A stretch of DNA of 64,000 bases. Origin: Batrachochytrium dendrobatidis JAM81. Taxonomy: Eukaryota > Chytridiomycota > Chytridiomycetes > Rhizophydiales. The DNA lies in NCBI RefSeq assembly GCF_000203795.2, contig NW_006281101.1:893279-957278 (forward strand). Direction: 5' to 3'. Each line of letters begins with the position of its first letter. The first letter of the stretch is position 1. This document shows, in pieces, positions 28,228-39,011 of the stretch. The translations under genes were made by a program, and so were the position numbers. The notes under the pieces were generated by a model. It worked only from the letters and a program-made list of their open reading frames with translations. It was not told the DNA's origin and made no database searches.

Positions 28228-29920
28228 GTTTCTACTCGCACCAGTTCTGAATCTTCTTTGGTGATCAGTTCCAGCCATTCATCTTTCGAACCCTTAACTA
28301 GCACAGTGTCGTCATCTAATCTTTCCACTACCACAGTGACCAGCTCAGTTGGTAGTCCTTCACCCACTACCCAACCTCCAATGAGCTCCAATCCTCCCCA
28401 TACATCAAGCTCTTTTGCTGAACCAACCTCTTCAGCCTCTCCTGCTGCACCAACCTCGACTCTCCAGTCATCGTCTTCTCCAGCTTCACAGCCATCGTCA
28501 ATTCCACAGCCACAACCATCTGTTCCTGCACCACAACCATCTGTTCCTGCACCACAACCGCCCGTTCCTGAACCACCTGTTCCTGCACCACAGCCATCTA
28601 TGTGAGTATATCTACATACTGATTTAATTTAAAGCTGTGTTCAAGTAATCAGCCATTTTTGCTAAAAAATACTCTATATTGCTATTTTTAATCAGTGTTC
28701 CAATCACTACAACCCAGGATCCTTCGACTGTCACTACCAGAGCTACTTTACGAGTTACTTCTGGTAAGCCAATTTCAATTAGTTTTGCCGTTGCTCATTA
28801 CACTGCTTTTATAAATTACCCGAGTTTTGTGCCAAGTCATTTGTCCCAATTTTATTGGTCGTGTAGCTCATTACTTTATTGAACATCTTGTACTATAGCT
28901 CGAGGCAGTCAAACTCCGTTCGTTGATGTAGTAGGCTCACTCAGCTCACAGACAGATGCTAGTCCAACATCCATTTTAGGATCCTCGGCTCCTATTGGTT
29001 CTGACAATACTCCAAGTCCGCTCTCAACTGCTGCAATTGCTGGAACTGCTGCTGCTGTAGTGGGTTGTGCAATTCTGACATTGATTGTTGGTGTGTTTCT
29101 GATTAGACGTAGGCGTCGTCAGCAAACTTATATACACGAACAAACCCTTTCTGATATCTTTAAACAAACCTCTGCCTCTAATGGTAGCTCTTCTCCTCGT
29201 GCCGGTGTGCAGACGCCTGTACAAAGCAGTATTCAAGCATTCAATGTCAGACCAAATAGCGATCTCCAATCCGGTGTCATTGTCATGCAGCCAGTTGCCA
29301 CTACCCAGGAAAGCAGTGAATCCATGTATGCTGCCTACCATAATCAGCAGTATCAGCAACCATTTCAACAAGGCGGTGCACAGCAAGGTCGCGGGTACAG
29401 GGGTGCTACGGAACAGTATTCCATGAACGACAATACAATAATGGCAATGGGACCCGCAGCATATGATGGTAATCATTATATTGCTGCTGCTGCACCACTA
29501 ACTGGATATGGCCCAGGCTACGCTTCGTATTACGATGGATACGAATCTCTCTACTCTACACTACCTAACAATCCAATGAATGACCGGACTCAACCCATGA
29601 GTCACACCAACTATTACAGTTCATCAGATGAAAGTGCTATCAACTCGTACTATGTTACTGCTGGTGGAGTTGCTCCAGTTTCCTCGGTCGCAAACAATGC
29701 TCATGACTCGGTAACTGACTCGATTCAGTTCTCCCATAAAGACTCTGTCGAGACCATCTCTAAACTTGTTCCATCTTCGATCGCTAATCACGATAAACTG
29801 CACAATGCTGTGCTCGACCGAAACAATTCTGAGACCAATGCTGTTCATTCAAGCAAGCCACTTCCGGCATACCCTGTCCCTGAAAAATATAATGTGGATG
29901 CTGAAAAAGTGAAGCACTAA
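28228..29920 (+). CDS. Mucin-like single-pass surface protein (WSC/Mid2-type sensor architecture), 5' end missing
   Basis: Recognised exons are about 28228-28600, 28696-28763 and 28899-29920. The first opens after a TACTGCTACAG acceptor and has no start codon, so at least one upstream exon with the signal peptide is missing. The ectodomain is Ser/Thr-rich, then Pro-rich with a QPSVPAP-type repeat; O-mannosylation is likely. One membrane helix follows (IAGTAAAVVGCAILTLIVGVFLI), a stop-transfer RRRRRQQ, and a cytosolic tail of about 260 residues rich in Ser, Tyr, Gln and Asn, ending DAEKVKH. This layout matches fungal cell-wall stress sensors, although no ligand domain was securely found. Upstream lie MITE copy 6 and about 1.6 kb of gene-poor DNA. 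It ends about 170 bp before the tRNA palindrome. Confidence 0.7.
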
Positions 29921-30111
29921 TATTTATCATTGTTATTTTATGATTAGTTTTTATTTTATGAATAAATCTCGTATCATTTTCATTCTCGGTGACTCTTTAA
30001 TGATCACTTTTTGATCGAGTTATTCCAACATTGTTAGAATCGCTATCAGGTTCATCAATTGGTAGCCACTACAGAAACACTGTAGTGTAAATAATATTCC
30101 AACAATTCATT

Positions 30112-30309
30112 TGCAGCCATATTCATGTAAAAATGAAACACTTGTCATAAACCCAATATTGGGTTTGACTCGATGTTTTCAATCAAACTCTTGTATCCTA
30201 GCATATCTTGGAAATACAACAGCTGCTTTTATGCCAATTACCGGTGAAACCAGTAAGCTGGCATCAATATCCTTGTCTAATATCCCACTCTGGGTGAATA
30301 CGATTGTAA
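30112..30309. mobile_element. MITE-like element, copy 7a (in palindrome left arm)
   Basis: Left end CATATTCATGTAAAAATGAAAC and right end GTGAATACGATTGTAA, about 200 bp apart (only the core TATTCATGTAAAAATG is family-specific). The interior includes CCAATATTGGGTTTGACTCG and ends with TATCCCACTCTGGGTG before the right terminus. Confidence 0.7.
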
Positions 30310-30376
30310 ATTACAAATTGATCGAGGTTGTGACACCCGTTTATGCAAAAAATATTAAATATTTAAATTAAAAAAG

Positions 30377-30458
30377 CGACAACGGCAGGACTCGAACCTG
30401 CGCCCTCAGAGAGGAATTGATTTCTAGTCAATCGCCTTAACCACTCGGCCACGTTGTC
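30377..30458 (-). tRNA. tRNA-Ser (anticodon AGA), left copy
   Basis: An 82-nt tRNA read on the minus strand. Acceptor GACAACG pairs with CGTTGTC with discriminator G; the D arm is GCCGAGTGGTTAAGGC. The anticodon stem-loop is ATTGA-CTAGAAA-TCAAT with anticodon AGA. The long variable arm CCTC-TCT-GAGG is typical of tRNA-Ser, and the T arm is GCAGG-TTCGAGT-CCTGC. No intron. A run of T (on the minus strand) after the 3' end can serve as the Pol III terminator. Identical to the copy at 31313-31394. Confidence 0.95.
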
Positions 30459-30553
30459 ACGATTCAATGTCATATTGTCACTTTGTACAAATACTATATT
30501 TGTTATTACTATTAATTACAATGTGTATTTGTTAATGTTAGTGTCATTAAAGC

Positions 30554-30810
30554 TGTCAGGACCACACTCATATATGACCTGATCGTACTACTACTCTGTC
30601 CTTTCATGAACCCCTCTCTGGCAATCCCACAGCTGGTAGCACATAACAATGTACTAAAACTACTGTGACTCAGTCTTTCCTATAAAAGAGATCACTGTTC
30701 TCTCCATTTAACACTATCGTGCTAGCACTTGCCCTAAATAAAACTTAGCACATTACTCCTTCTGGCTCGTTGGCCTCGCTTAACTTCCGGTACTCTTCTC
30801 GGCCATTAAC
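30554..30810 (+). mobile_element. LTR-like sequence upstream of tRNA-Ser (solo LTR candidate)
   Basis: Starts TGTCAGGACCACAC, about 95 bp upstream of the left tRNA gene. It contains a TATA box (CCTATAAAAG, near 30673) and a polyadenylation-like CTAAATAAAACTT near 30735. It probably ends near GGCCATTAACA at about 30810. This is the U3-R-U5 layout of an LTR, and the position 5' of a Pol III gene fits Ty1/Ty3-type targeting. No retrotransposon coding sequence is present. The exact 3' end is uncertain. Confidence 0.5.
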
Positions 30811-30979
30811 AATACGAACGACTGGCTTGGTATTATAGATTTTCTCAGCCATTGTTACAGTCACATGCATGCAACATCTGATGATGCAGAAATACATAAT
30901 GAATAGTCATTAATAATATAGATAGGACACCGAATGATACCAGTTTTCTTGACCGATGATTACTACTAAATGTTGTACA

Positions 30980-31217
30980 AAGTTAAACGAGGCCAACTAG
31001 AGTCGGAAGGAGTAATGTGCCAAGTTTTATTTAGGGCAAGTGTTGTTAGCACGATAGTGTTAAATGGAGAGAGCAGTGATCTCTTTTATAGGAAAGACTG
31101 AGTCGCAGTAGTTTTAGTACATTGTTATGTGCTACCAGCTGTGGGATTTCCAGAGAGGAGTTCATGAAAGGACAGAGTAGTAGTACGATCAGGTCATATA
31201 TGAGTGTGGTCCTGACA
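30980..31217 (-). mobile_element. LTR-like sequence, mirror copy
   Basis: Inverted copy of the LTR-like sequence at 30554-30790, ending TGTGGTCCTGACA at 31217. TATA (CTTTTATAGG) and AAATAAA equivalents are present on the minus strand. The match fades at the inner end, so the last part of the putative LTR is missing here. Confidence 0.5.
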
Positions 31218-31312
31218 GCTTTAATGACACTAACATTAACAAATACACGCTGTAATTAATAGTAATAACAAATATAGTATTTGTACAAAGTGACAATATG
31301 ACATTGAATCGT

Positions 31313-31394
31313 GACAACGTGGCCGAGTGGTTAAGGCGATTGACTAGAAATCAATTCCTCTCTGAGGGCGCAGGTTCGAGTCCTGCCGTTGTCG
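31313..31394 (+). tRNA. tRNA-Ser (anticodon AGA), right copy
   Basis: The same 82-nt sequence as the left copy, read on the plus strand, with anticodon AGA, a long variable arm and CTTTTTT immediately 3' as the Pol III terminator. The two genes are divergent, with their 5' flanks facing the centre of the palindrome. Confidence 0.95.
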
Positions 31395-31459
31395 CTTTTT
31401 TAATTTAAATATTTAATATTTTTTGCATAAACGGGTGTCAACCTCGATCAATTTGTAAT

Positions 31460-31657
31460 TTACAATCGTATTCACCCAGAGTGGGATATTAGACAAGGAT
31501 ATTGATGCCAGCTTATTGGCTTCACCGGTAATTGGCATAAAAGCAGCTGTTGTATTTCCAAGATATGCTAGGATACAAGAGTTTGATTGAAAACATTGAG
31601 TCAAACCCAATATTGGGTTTATGCCAAGTGTTTCATTTTTACATGAATATGGCTGCA
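31460..31657. mobile_element. MITE-like element, copy 7b (in palindrome right arm)
   Basis: Inverted duplicate of the copy at 30112-30309, with ends TTACAATCGTATTCACCC and ATGAATATGGCTGCAA. Confidence 0.7.
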
Positions 31658-31752
31658 AATGAATTGTTGGAATATTATTTACAGATTTGAACAACTCATG
31701 AGATATTTAATGCAAGTCATTTTAAATGAGGATATGATATGCCAAATTCATT

Positions 31753-34700
31753 TTAATCAGACTCGGTATCAGGCTCCTTGGTACCACCTTCCTGTAGCCA
31801 TTTCATATGTCGTGCGCGTCGACGAATTTCTCGCAGTTTTATATCATTGCGAGTTGGTTTCTTCTTTTTGCCGTTGGATTTACTCGTCGCCTTGGCAATC
31901 TTTTCCGCAGAGTCTTCAAAATGATCATCCAAAACAGCAGTCTTGCCCATCAAAGTGACTCTACCAGCGTCTACAAGCCATGTCTCAGGACACAAGGCTT
32001 CAACAAACTCCCTGTTGTGACTAATCATAATTACCGCACCACCCCAATCACGAATGGCAACAGCAAGACCACCAAGAGCCTCCCTGTCAAGATAATTTGT
32101 AGGTTCATCCAGCACCAACATATGTGGATTATTCCACATGGCAGCAGCAAGTACAACTTTGACTTTTTGTCCACCCGACAATCCACTGATAGAGTTATTG
32201 TCTGCAATATCGCCGTCTAAACCTACCTCTTCAATATGCGCACGAATCACTGAAGGAACAAGCTCACGGTATCCTTGGCCTTCTCGCGATGCTTCTTGAT
32301 CATCAAAAGCCTGCACAAGCTTGTTGAATCCAAGTTCTAACAAAGTTTCTCTAGGCATCCATGAGTTATGTTTATGCAAAAACCCAACCCATTTGATTTC
32401 GTATTGGAAAGATTTTTTAAGCTTTTGACGACCAAGGATATACTCGATCCGACGAGGGGTTGAGCCGTCACGACCTGGAACTAGTTTAGCCATCTGAGCT
32501 GCATCTTCGTCTGTAAGCTTACGAGTGGCCTTTTCAAGAATCTCACGATCTTGACCGCCTTGGTATCGCCATTGAATATACTGGTTTGGAGTAAGATCCA
32601 AATGCTGTTCAAGATGATGGAAGGCGTGCTGTGCAACATATCCCACACGCAGATTAGGATGCTTCCAAACTACTCCGGTTTGTGGGATTGCCTCACCAGT
32701 CAGCACCTTAATCATGGTGGACTTTCCTGCACCATTGGGTCCAATAATACCAACGCGAGAAGACAAAGAGAGTTGCACGGATGCATCAATCATGGATGGT
32801 TTAGACATGCCTGGATAAGTGTAGGTGGCATCGGTCATTTTAAGAATGGCTTTGGTATTACTGCGGATACCAAGCAAAATAGACGGCGGAGGAAAACTAA
32901 ATTTTACTGTCGTGGCAGCAAGAGTATAATAAGATCGTGCTTCAGGTCGCTTTTCAACAAATTTGGACAGATTGCCCTTGTAAAAAACAAGCTTCTTTTT
33001 TTCGTAATGAATAATGTGAGTGCAAACATTGTCTAAAAACCCAGAGTCGTGCGACACTACAATGCATGTAACTTGCTTCTGACTAACAAGGTACTGTTCA
33101 AGCCATGCAACGTTGCCAACATCCAAATGATTAGTAGGTTCGTCAAGGAGTAGGATATCTGCTTTACAAAGCATGGCGCGTGCGAGCTCAAGTTTCATTT
33201 TCCATCCTCCAGAAAGTGTTCCAACAGGCTGCTGTTGTTTATCAGTTTCAAACCCAACAGAAAGCAAGGCTTCAGCGATTTCCGAGCGAGGAACATGGCT
33301 AAGACGAGTATCGGCAGCAATAAAGTCGATAATAGGCAAGTCTGCTTGTTCTCCCTGTAAAGAGTGCTCTACAAACACACTGCGAAGTTCATCTTGCGAA
33401 GGAAATCCTTCGAGCTTTCCAAGGGAGATGGATCGCATAAGTGTAGATTTACCAGCACCATTGGGCCCACAAAGACCATATCGCTCACCACGTTTAAGAC
33501 GAAGACGAGTATTATTGAGCAGCATCATACCACCATACGCCAACGAAAAAAGTGCATTGCATAATTCTTCGCCTTCGTCATCGTCGCTCTCTTCGTCATT
33601 CTTTTGACTTTTGTCATGTATGTCCAAGTAAAACTTGTGTACGTCAGTTAGCAACGATTCAAAGTCAGATTGTATAATGAAAGGTGTCAGACAGGGAGTC
33701 AGCAGTGACTTCCATATCTCAAAGTCAAAGTCCTCTTGTTTTATCAGCTCGGATATCAGGAAGCCAGCATAATTCATAGCAGGATCGCTGAATGCCGCCA
33801 AAAAGATTTTTAATGTAGACGCAGTGGAGCGAATTTTGGCACTTGTTTTTTCTGGTGTGGCATTTTCCATGATGACTGTTTCCAAGTTAGTAGCGACTTC
33901 CGAACCATCAGCAGCCTTGACAAGAGTATTTCTAGCAGCAGTAGCAAGTGCACGAATTTCTGGAAAAGCAGCAGTCTCTACAATTCGCTCTAAACCAGGA
34001 AGCAACTGTGGCATAAATTGACCAGCATCGCGAGGAACACGCACAAGTTTAAATAAATTATCAGCAATCACCACAGTAGAACGCACAACAGCGGCAGATC
34101 TATCAGTGAGTGCTCGTTTTAGCAATGGTACCATGATGGCAAGTGCAGGTCCAGTAACTTCAGCAACAAATGTAGTAGCAGACAGTTTTTGAACAGTGCC
34201 AGATACATGATCAGGATGAGCCATGCAATCCACAAGCAATTGGATGTGGGGCTCAATGTCAGGATTTCCAACAATCGCACAGATATTTATCATGGCAGAA
34301 ATCGCAGCCTTGCTAACCTGTGATTATAAATATATAAAAGGATTAAAACATTATAAAGTCATGTTCACGTAAAATAAAGCACTAGATAAGGGCGTATGCG
34401 TATAACAAGCAGCCAGTCTCATGTCATGATTGATGTTGGCTTACTAGACAACATAAAAACTGCCAAAACAATATCTGGTTTTAAATTTGTCATACAATGT
34501 GTGTTTATGCCAAGGAGAAAGGGATAGTTTGGTTTTTTGTGCACCATACGATGGACGTTTGAAAGAATTGAAAGTATCAATCCAAGTCAATTCGTAGTAA
34601 AAGGGCGGAATATTTGACTATTTCAAAGCAAAATAGTGTTCCATTTTACGTGAAGACTCAAATTAAATGGCACCAAAGCAAAAATGCCACTTGTGCGTCA

Positions 34701-35313
34701 TCAAGACTAAAAATTTTGAATGTTTTTTTTGAATACAGTAATAGAAGCTATTTAGACATACCTCTGCTTTAGTTTCATGCATGCACTCGGAAACTACAGG
34801 AATGATATCGGGGAGAGCACGACCAATCTGGTTAGGAGCTAATTTAGTCAACGCTACCAGCATATTGATGGCGGCCATTTTAGTCTGCCATTTGCGAGTC
34901 ATGGCGTCATATAGAATAGGTAACAGGAGCGGAGCAGCAATTGGATCGATAAGTGCAAAAATATTGTCAGCAGCCAATGAAGCAGCCTCACGCACAGGCT
35001 GACCTTTGTCAGCAAACGAGTCGAGAACCATGGAAAGAAGTGGAAGCAGATATGGCCCAACGCAGCGACCAGCAACTTTGGCAACACCTGAAATGCCCAA
35101 CAAACCACCTTCACGTTCTAAACCAGACTTTTTGTTACTAGCAGAAGCTTTAAGAAAAGGCAGGACATTTGCAGACTCTAGCAACATTAAATTGTTTTTA
35201 ACAAGACCGCCTATGTCAGAGGCAACTTGCAGGCATTCATGCGATGTTTCACAGGTGTTCAGCTTGGAAAGCAGCTCCTTAATTTGCAACAATTGGTCCG
35301 ATGTAGCAGGCAT
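31753..35313 (-). CDS. Translation elongation factor 3 (eEF3), fungal ABC-F type ATPase
   Basis: Two exons on the minus strand, 35313-34762 and 34317-31753, give about 1,040 residues. Order: HEAT repeats (from MPATSDQLLQIKELLSKLN), a four-helix region, ABC domain 1 with Walker A GPNGAGKST, signature LSGGWKMKLELARAM and Walker B ILLLDEPTNHLD, then ABC domain 2 with GPNGAGKST, LSGGQKVKVVLAAAM and MLVLDEPTNYLD. A chromodomain insertion (YEIKWVGFLHKHNSWMPRETL) sits within ABC2, and the tail is basic (KSNGKKKKPTRNDIKLREIRRR). This is the fungal-specific factor that helps E-site tRNA release and late translocation. The single intron (34318-34761) is 444 bp because it contains a MITE-like copy. The gene shares its upstream region with the first mpaB-like gene. 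Confidence 0.95.
34354..34662. mobile_element. MITE-like element, copy 8 (inside eEF3 intron)
   Basis: Left end ATGTTCACGTAAAATAAAGC and right end GTTCCATTTTACGTGAAG, about 300 bp apart, filling most of the only eEF3 intron. The interior has the GACTATTTCAAAGCAAAATAG block common to other copies. Confidence 0.7.
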
Positions 35314-35687
35314 AGTTATAATTAGATAATAGTTCAATCGACCTGCTCTACTATGGTGAATTGCAAGTTGTAATGAATTCAAGTTAAAGAAAAATATTTT
35401 TATTTTCAGAAAACGCGGTGCAGTGTGGCCAGCTTCTATCCACTCGTTTCACCATGTGGGTTGTGCAGAAGCGTCAGTTTTATAGACTACTTGAAGCGAT
35501 TGCATACATACAATCGATACCATGATTTCCGAGTGATTCTACAATACACATCTTATTCTTTTCTGGTTCTCAAAAGTCGGTGCGTTTTTTACTCGAAGCT
35601 GCCGCTTTGCTTAGTCACAAAAACTGAATTGATGGATTTTATTTCTATTTTAGCAACTTATTCCAAACCCAAGCATCTGCCCACATC

Positions 35688-36807
35688 ATGGTTTCGGTCT
35701 TGTCTAGTTCTATTGTTGTCGCATCTGTGGCTGGAATATGTTTTTACTTTGGTGTTGTTGCTAGCCAGAGATACAAACGTCGCAATTATGTTGCCTCTCT
35801 ACCACCACCAACCGACACAAACCTTGCCGAATTGCACCACTTTATTGTTCAAATACTTACGGATTTCCCATTCCTATATCGTACTGCTCTTGAATTCGCT
35901 TTTTTCAAAACATATGGCATTCCGTCTATATCTAAACTGTTGGTTGCCACAGGTGAGATCACCAATGCATGTCCCCGCCGCATAGCCGATACGGATCTCC
36001 TCATTCGTGAGTTCTGTGAGCATCCACTCGATAATGAACGATCTATTCTTGCCATGCGTAGAATGAATCACTTTCATAGCAAATATCACATCAGCAACGG
36101 CGACTACCTGTATGTTCTCTGTGTGTTTATTATCGAACCCATTCGATGGATCAATCAGTTTGGATTCAGAAAGCTCACCACAAATGAGATTGAGGCGCTC
36201 TGCATCCATTGGAGGTGTGTTGGTATCTATATGGGCATTACGGATATCCCTGGATCGTATCCAGAAGTAGTGGCTTATATCGAGGTAAAATGAGGCTTGG
36301 CTTATTCTTTCTAGAGTATATTCACCAACCTTTGATTTTTAGGAATACGAAAAGGCCAACTTTTGCTATACCGATCAGAACAGGCAGGTTGCTAACGCCA
36401 CTATAGAAGTTTTCTTGGCTCCGTTTCCAAAATGTATGCATTCGTTTGGTCATAAAGCAGCACATGCACTCTGTCCACCCAATCTTTGTGAGGCTATGGG
36501 ATTTGAGAAATCCTCCAAACTTCTTAAATCTACTCTTGAAGGAGCATTATCTTTGATGGGGCTTGTGACTCGCCTCTTTTGCTTCCCTCGTTCCCAGCCC
36601 AAGCATCGGACTGGAGAATTTCCTAATCCAAATGGATCGTACTGTCCTCGATTTGCAATGTACGATAAACAGTTGTACAAGGAGGGATATTTTATTGGCA
36701 AACTGGGACCACAGAAGTTTGAAAATGATGGTATGCTAGGAGAATTGCACACACCTAAATCCAACTCGGTCAAGTGTCCCGAGCTGAAGAAGCCAAAGCC
36801 AATCTGA
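35688..36807 (+). CDS. mpaB-type (PF09995) ER-bound oxygenase-like protein 1
   Basis: Two exons, 35688-36284 and 36343-36807, give 353 residues. The N-terminus is a membrane anchor (VLSSSIVVASVAGICFYFGVV) followed by basic residues. The domain shows ALEFAFFKTYGIPSISKLLVA, DTDLLIREFCEHPLDNER, AMRRMNHFHSKYHISNGDYLY, IIEPIRWINQFGFRKLT and CVGIYMGITDIP. This is the pattern of the mpaB/mpaB'/rubber-oxygenase catalytic domain. The histidine in the RMNHFH block is kept. mpaB itself is an ER-bound oxygenase of mycophenolic acid biosynthesis in Penicillium; the substrate here is unknown. It is the first of three tandem relatives and the only one outside the 280-bp inverted repeat. It diverges from eEF3 across about 375 bp. 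Confidence 0.8.
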
Positions 36808-36935
36808 TGTGTTGCAAGAATATCTATCACTAGAGTATTTGTAGCTTTCTAAAAATATTAGTATAGTATTTGAATTGGACTTGGTATGTATCAAATAAAT
36901 ATCATTTATTTGGTCTAATCTGAAGGTGAATTGAC

Positions 36936-37215
36936 AATTTTGTCACGATTATGAACAAAAGGGATGAGAATGGAATGATAAAAGCGATTGTCAGCATTCA
37001 TCATGTTTTAATATTCTGACGATATCAAGCAGGTTCTGTTACTGCATTTACGATTGATGGATATTCCTGTCATTCAAATCAGCAGATGAACAGTATCAAT
37101 ATTTGCAAATAACATCAAGAACAATGTTTGCTGATAATTTCCCATTTTATTGATTCTCCATTCCCATTTCCATTCCTACTGGCATCAGCTGAAGCTGAAC
37201 TGCATTTGGTTACAT
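36936..37215. repeat. 280-bp inverted repeat, left arm
   Basis: From AATTTTGTCACGATT to CTGCATTTGGTTACAT this is the near-exact reverse complement of 40151-40429. Its inner edge is 25 bp from the start codon of the second mpaB-like gene. No coding capacity is seen. A third, weaker relative lies near 52500-52600. Confidence 0.9.
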
Positions 37216-37216
37216 T

Positions 37217-37239
37217 GTTTTACGTGAATACGGCTGCAT
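37217..37239. repeat. MITE terminal-repeat fragment at a gene start
   Basis: TTTTACGTGAATACGGCTGC, the right-end terminus of the MITE family, lies between the inverted-repeat arm and the ATG at 37241. No left partner is recognised. Confidence 0.55.
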
Positions 37240-37240
37240 A

Positions 37241-38524
37241 ATGGGTCACTCGGACAATGAATTGTGGCAGGTAGGGTATTGTATGGTGATTTCAATCTGC
37301 GTTATACTACAAGCTAACAAGATGCTACATTCCGATAGACCGTTACTTATTTTGCAACACTGTCTATTGTCCTCTATATCTGCTTGGTATATACAACCAA
37401 ATTCGCTCGACATAATACATTCTCTACAACATCACTGATAGATCCATCCGAACTCACTGATGCAGACTTGGACATCTCATTGCAACCAGTCTCACCCACT
37501 CTTTTGCAATGCATTAGAATATCACATGCTACAAGATATTTTGAATTTCCATTTGAATATGCTCGAGCACTTGATATTCATACCCTCAAACATATGGGCA
37601 TGCCCAACTCTATTCTTTATAAAGCACTAGTAGCATTGTTTTCCATTTCAGAATCTTCATCCGAAACAATTGAAGATGCATTGTGTAAGTGGATGGATGT
37701 AGGAGATCTACTTGTTCGAGAAATCACTGAACGACCATTGTATATGGAACGAACACGACAAGCTTTGGATGCGATCAAAGAGTGCTTGAAAGATATGAAA
37801 GGAGTATCAAACGATGACAAGGTGTATATGATGTGTGGGTTTGTAGTTGATCCAGTGTTGATCATCAACTCTTTTGGTTGGCGCAGATTAGTTTCTCAAG
37901 AAGTTAATGTATGTTCTAATAGTTGATGCTTGGAGCATTTGCTGAATACTGACAGATGCGTTGTGGGATGGTCACTACTAGGCCTTGGTTGTTACATGGC
38001 GTGCCATTGGACTGTATCTTGAGATCAAAGACATGCCATTGACAATGGCTGCCATGATGGAGTTTATGAAGGTAAATTGGAGCAGTCGTATATTTAGCTT
38101 ATCTGCCTGTCGGATCTTGACAATTCTTATGTTGAACTAGTCGTACGAATCCAAGAATATTGCATACAGTGACCAAGGAAAACAATTATTTGAAGCCGCA
38201 ATAAGTTTGTGGACGAAATCAGTGCCGTTGATATGGGTGTCACTCATAGATCCATTTTTGATGGTTTTATTACCCAAACCGTTTTTGAATGCAGTGGGAG
38301 GACAGGAGCCAGCACAAGAGCTGGTCATGACAGTGAGTGCAGGATTGGCAGTGCGATCGTGGTGGATAAGGTGGTTGAAATTGTCAAGGGGAGCAGCTCT
38401 TCATCGAACACCACGCAAGACACAAGGAGGAGTTTATTTCCCAGCGAACGGTGTGTTCAAGGACAGCACATACACTAAAAACGGCTACACGATTGCACAA
38501 TTGACGAATAAATTGCTTGGATGA
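37241..38524 (+). CDS. mpaB-type (PF09995) oxygenase-like protein 2, degenerate motif
   Basis: Four exons: 37241-37270, 37339-37908, 37982-38071 and 38141-38524. Exon 1 encodes MGHSDNELWQ; exon 2 opens with a membrane anchor (TVTYFATLSIVLYICLVY). Family landmarks: YARALDIHTLKHMGMPNSIL, GDLLVREITERPLYMER, NDDKVYMMCGFVVDPVLIINSFGWRRL, TWRAIGLYLEIKDMP and a C-terminal FLNAVGGQEP. The segment matching RMNHFHSKY in the first copy reads AIKECLKDMKG, so the conserved histidine is absent. Enzyme activity is therefore doubtful. Alternatively the protein may have gained a binding or structural role. It lies 25 bp inside the left inverted-repeat arm. Confidence 0.7.
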
Positions 38525-39011
38525 ATACCAGCCTGAGGGTGACTTTTTATATTAAAATAGTTTTGAGTTTGATGTGCTTGTAATACACATTGATTTACTA
38601 TAATGGGTCTTATTCCGGTCAGTCATGGATTGAGTGCTGTATTATTTGTTGCATATGGAAATTGACTGTTGAGCAAAGTGCAGTTGTGTTGCTATGAACC
38701 AGCTCAAACCTCACTCTTGTATTCTATCCATTATCATCCCATTTATCTCTACTGATTGCTCTTCCTACTATTATGATAAAAGCTTATTGTTTCAAACCAA
38801 TAGAATCATTTGGGTTGTTTTAGAGCATACACTGGGGCTTTATTTTATGTTTAGGGGTTATTTTTATTCCACCATTTTGTAAAACCATAAAATCGATTTT
38901 TATGATCAACTCGAAGCTCATAGACTAACCTCTGCAATTCATGTTTGACACTATATATGCACTGCACTTGTCTGAGCTTAGCCACCCCCAGAAGAGTTCA
39001 AGCCGATTGCT
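38525..39011. other. Gap between mpaB-like genes 2 and 3
   Basis: AT-rich noncoding sequence inside the inverted-repeat-bounded block. No repeat, RNA or ORF of note. Confidence 0.4.

Larger units (their letters stand above)
30087..30785. repeat. Left arm of a 1.6-kb palindrome
   Basis: The reverse complement of 30986-31682 with very few differences. The arm contains, from outside inwards, a MITE copy, a tRNA-Ser(AGA) gene and LTR-like sequence. Paired positions sum to about 61,770 throughout, so symmetry is almost gap-free. The spacer between arms is about 200 bp. A small hairpin (CACTACA...TGTAGTG, 30067-30087) sits at the outer junction. Confidence 0.9.
30986..31682. repeat. Right arm of the 1.6-kb palindrome
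   Basis: Mirror image of 30087-30785 with the same order in reverse: LTR-like DNA, tRNA-Ser on the plus strand, MITE copy. The outer edge lies about 70 bp from the eEF3 stop codon. Confidence 0.9.

Noticed and set aside
28206..28597. Long antisense frames opposite the receptor stalk
   Set aside because: They are shadows of the Ser/Pro repeat composition on the coding strand (Val/Glu/Gln-rich mirror proteins).
28500..28600. Short tandem repeat that might suggest a CRISPR-like array
   Set aside because: It is an in-frame protein repeat (QPSVPAP) without unique spacers, in a eukaryotic gene.
35425..35985. 186-codon plus-strand frame overlapping the first mpaB-like gene
   Set aside because: It is a different frame of the mpaB gene and lacks family resemblance; the mpaB frame explains the sequence.
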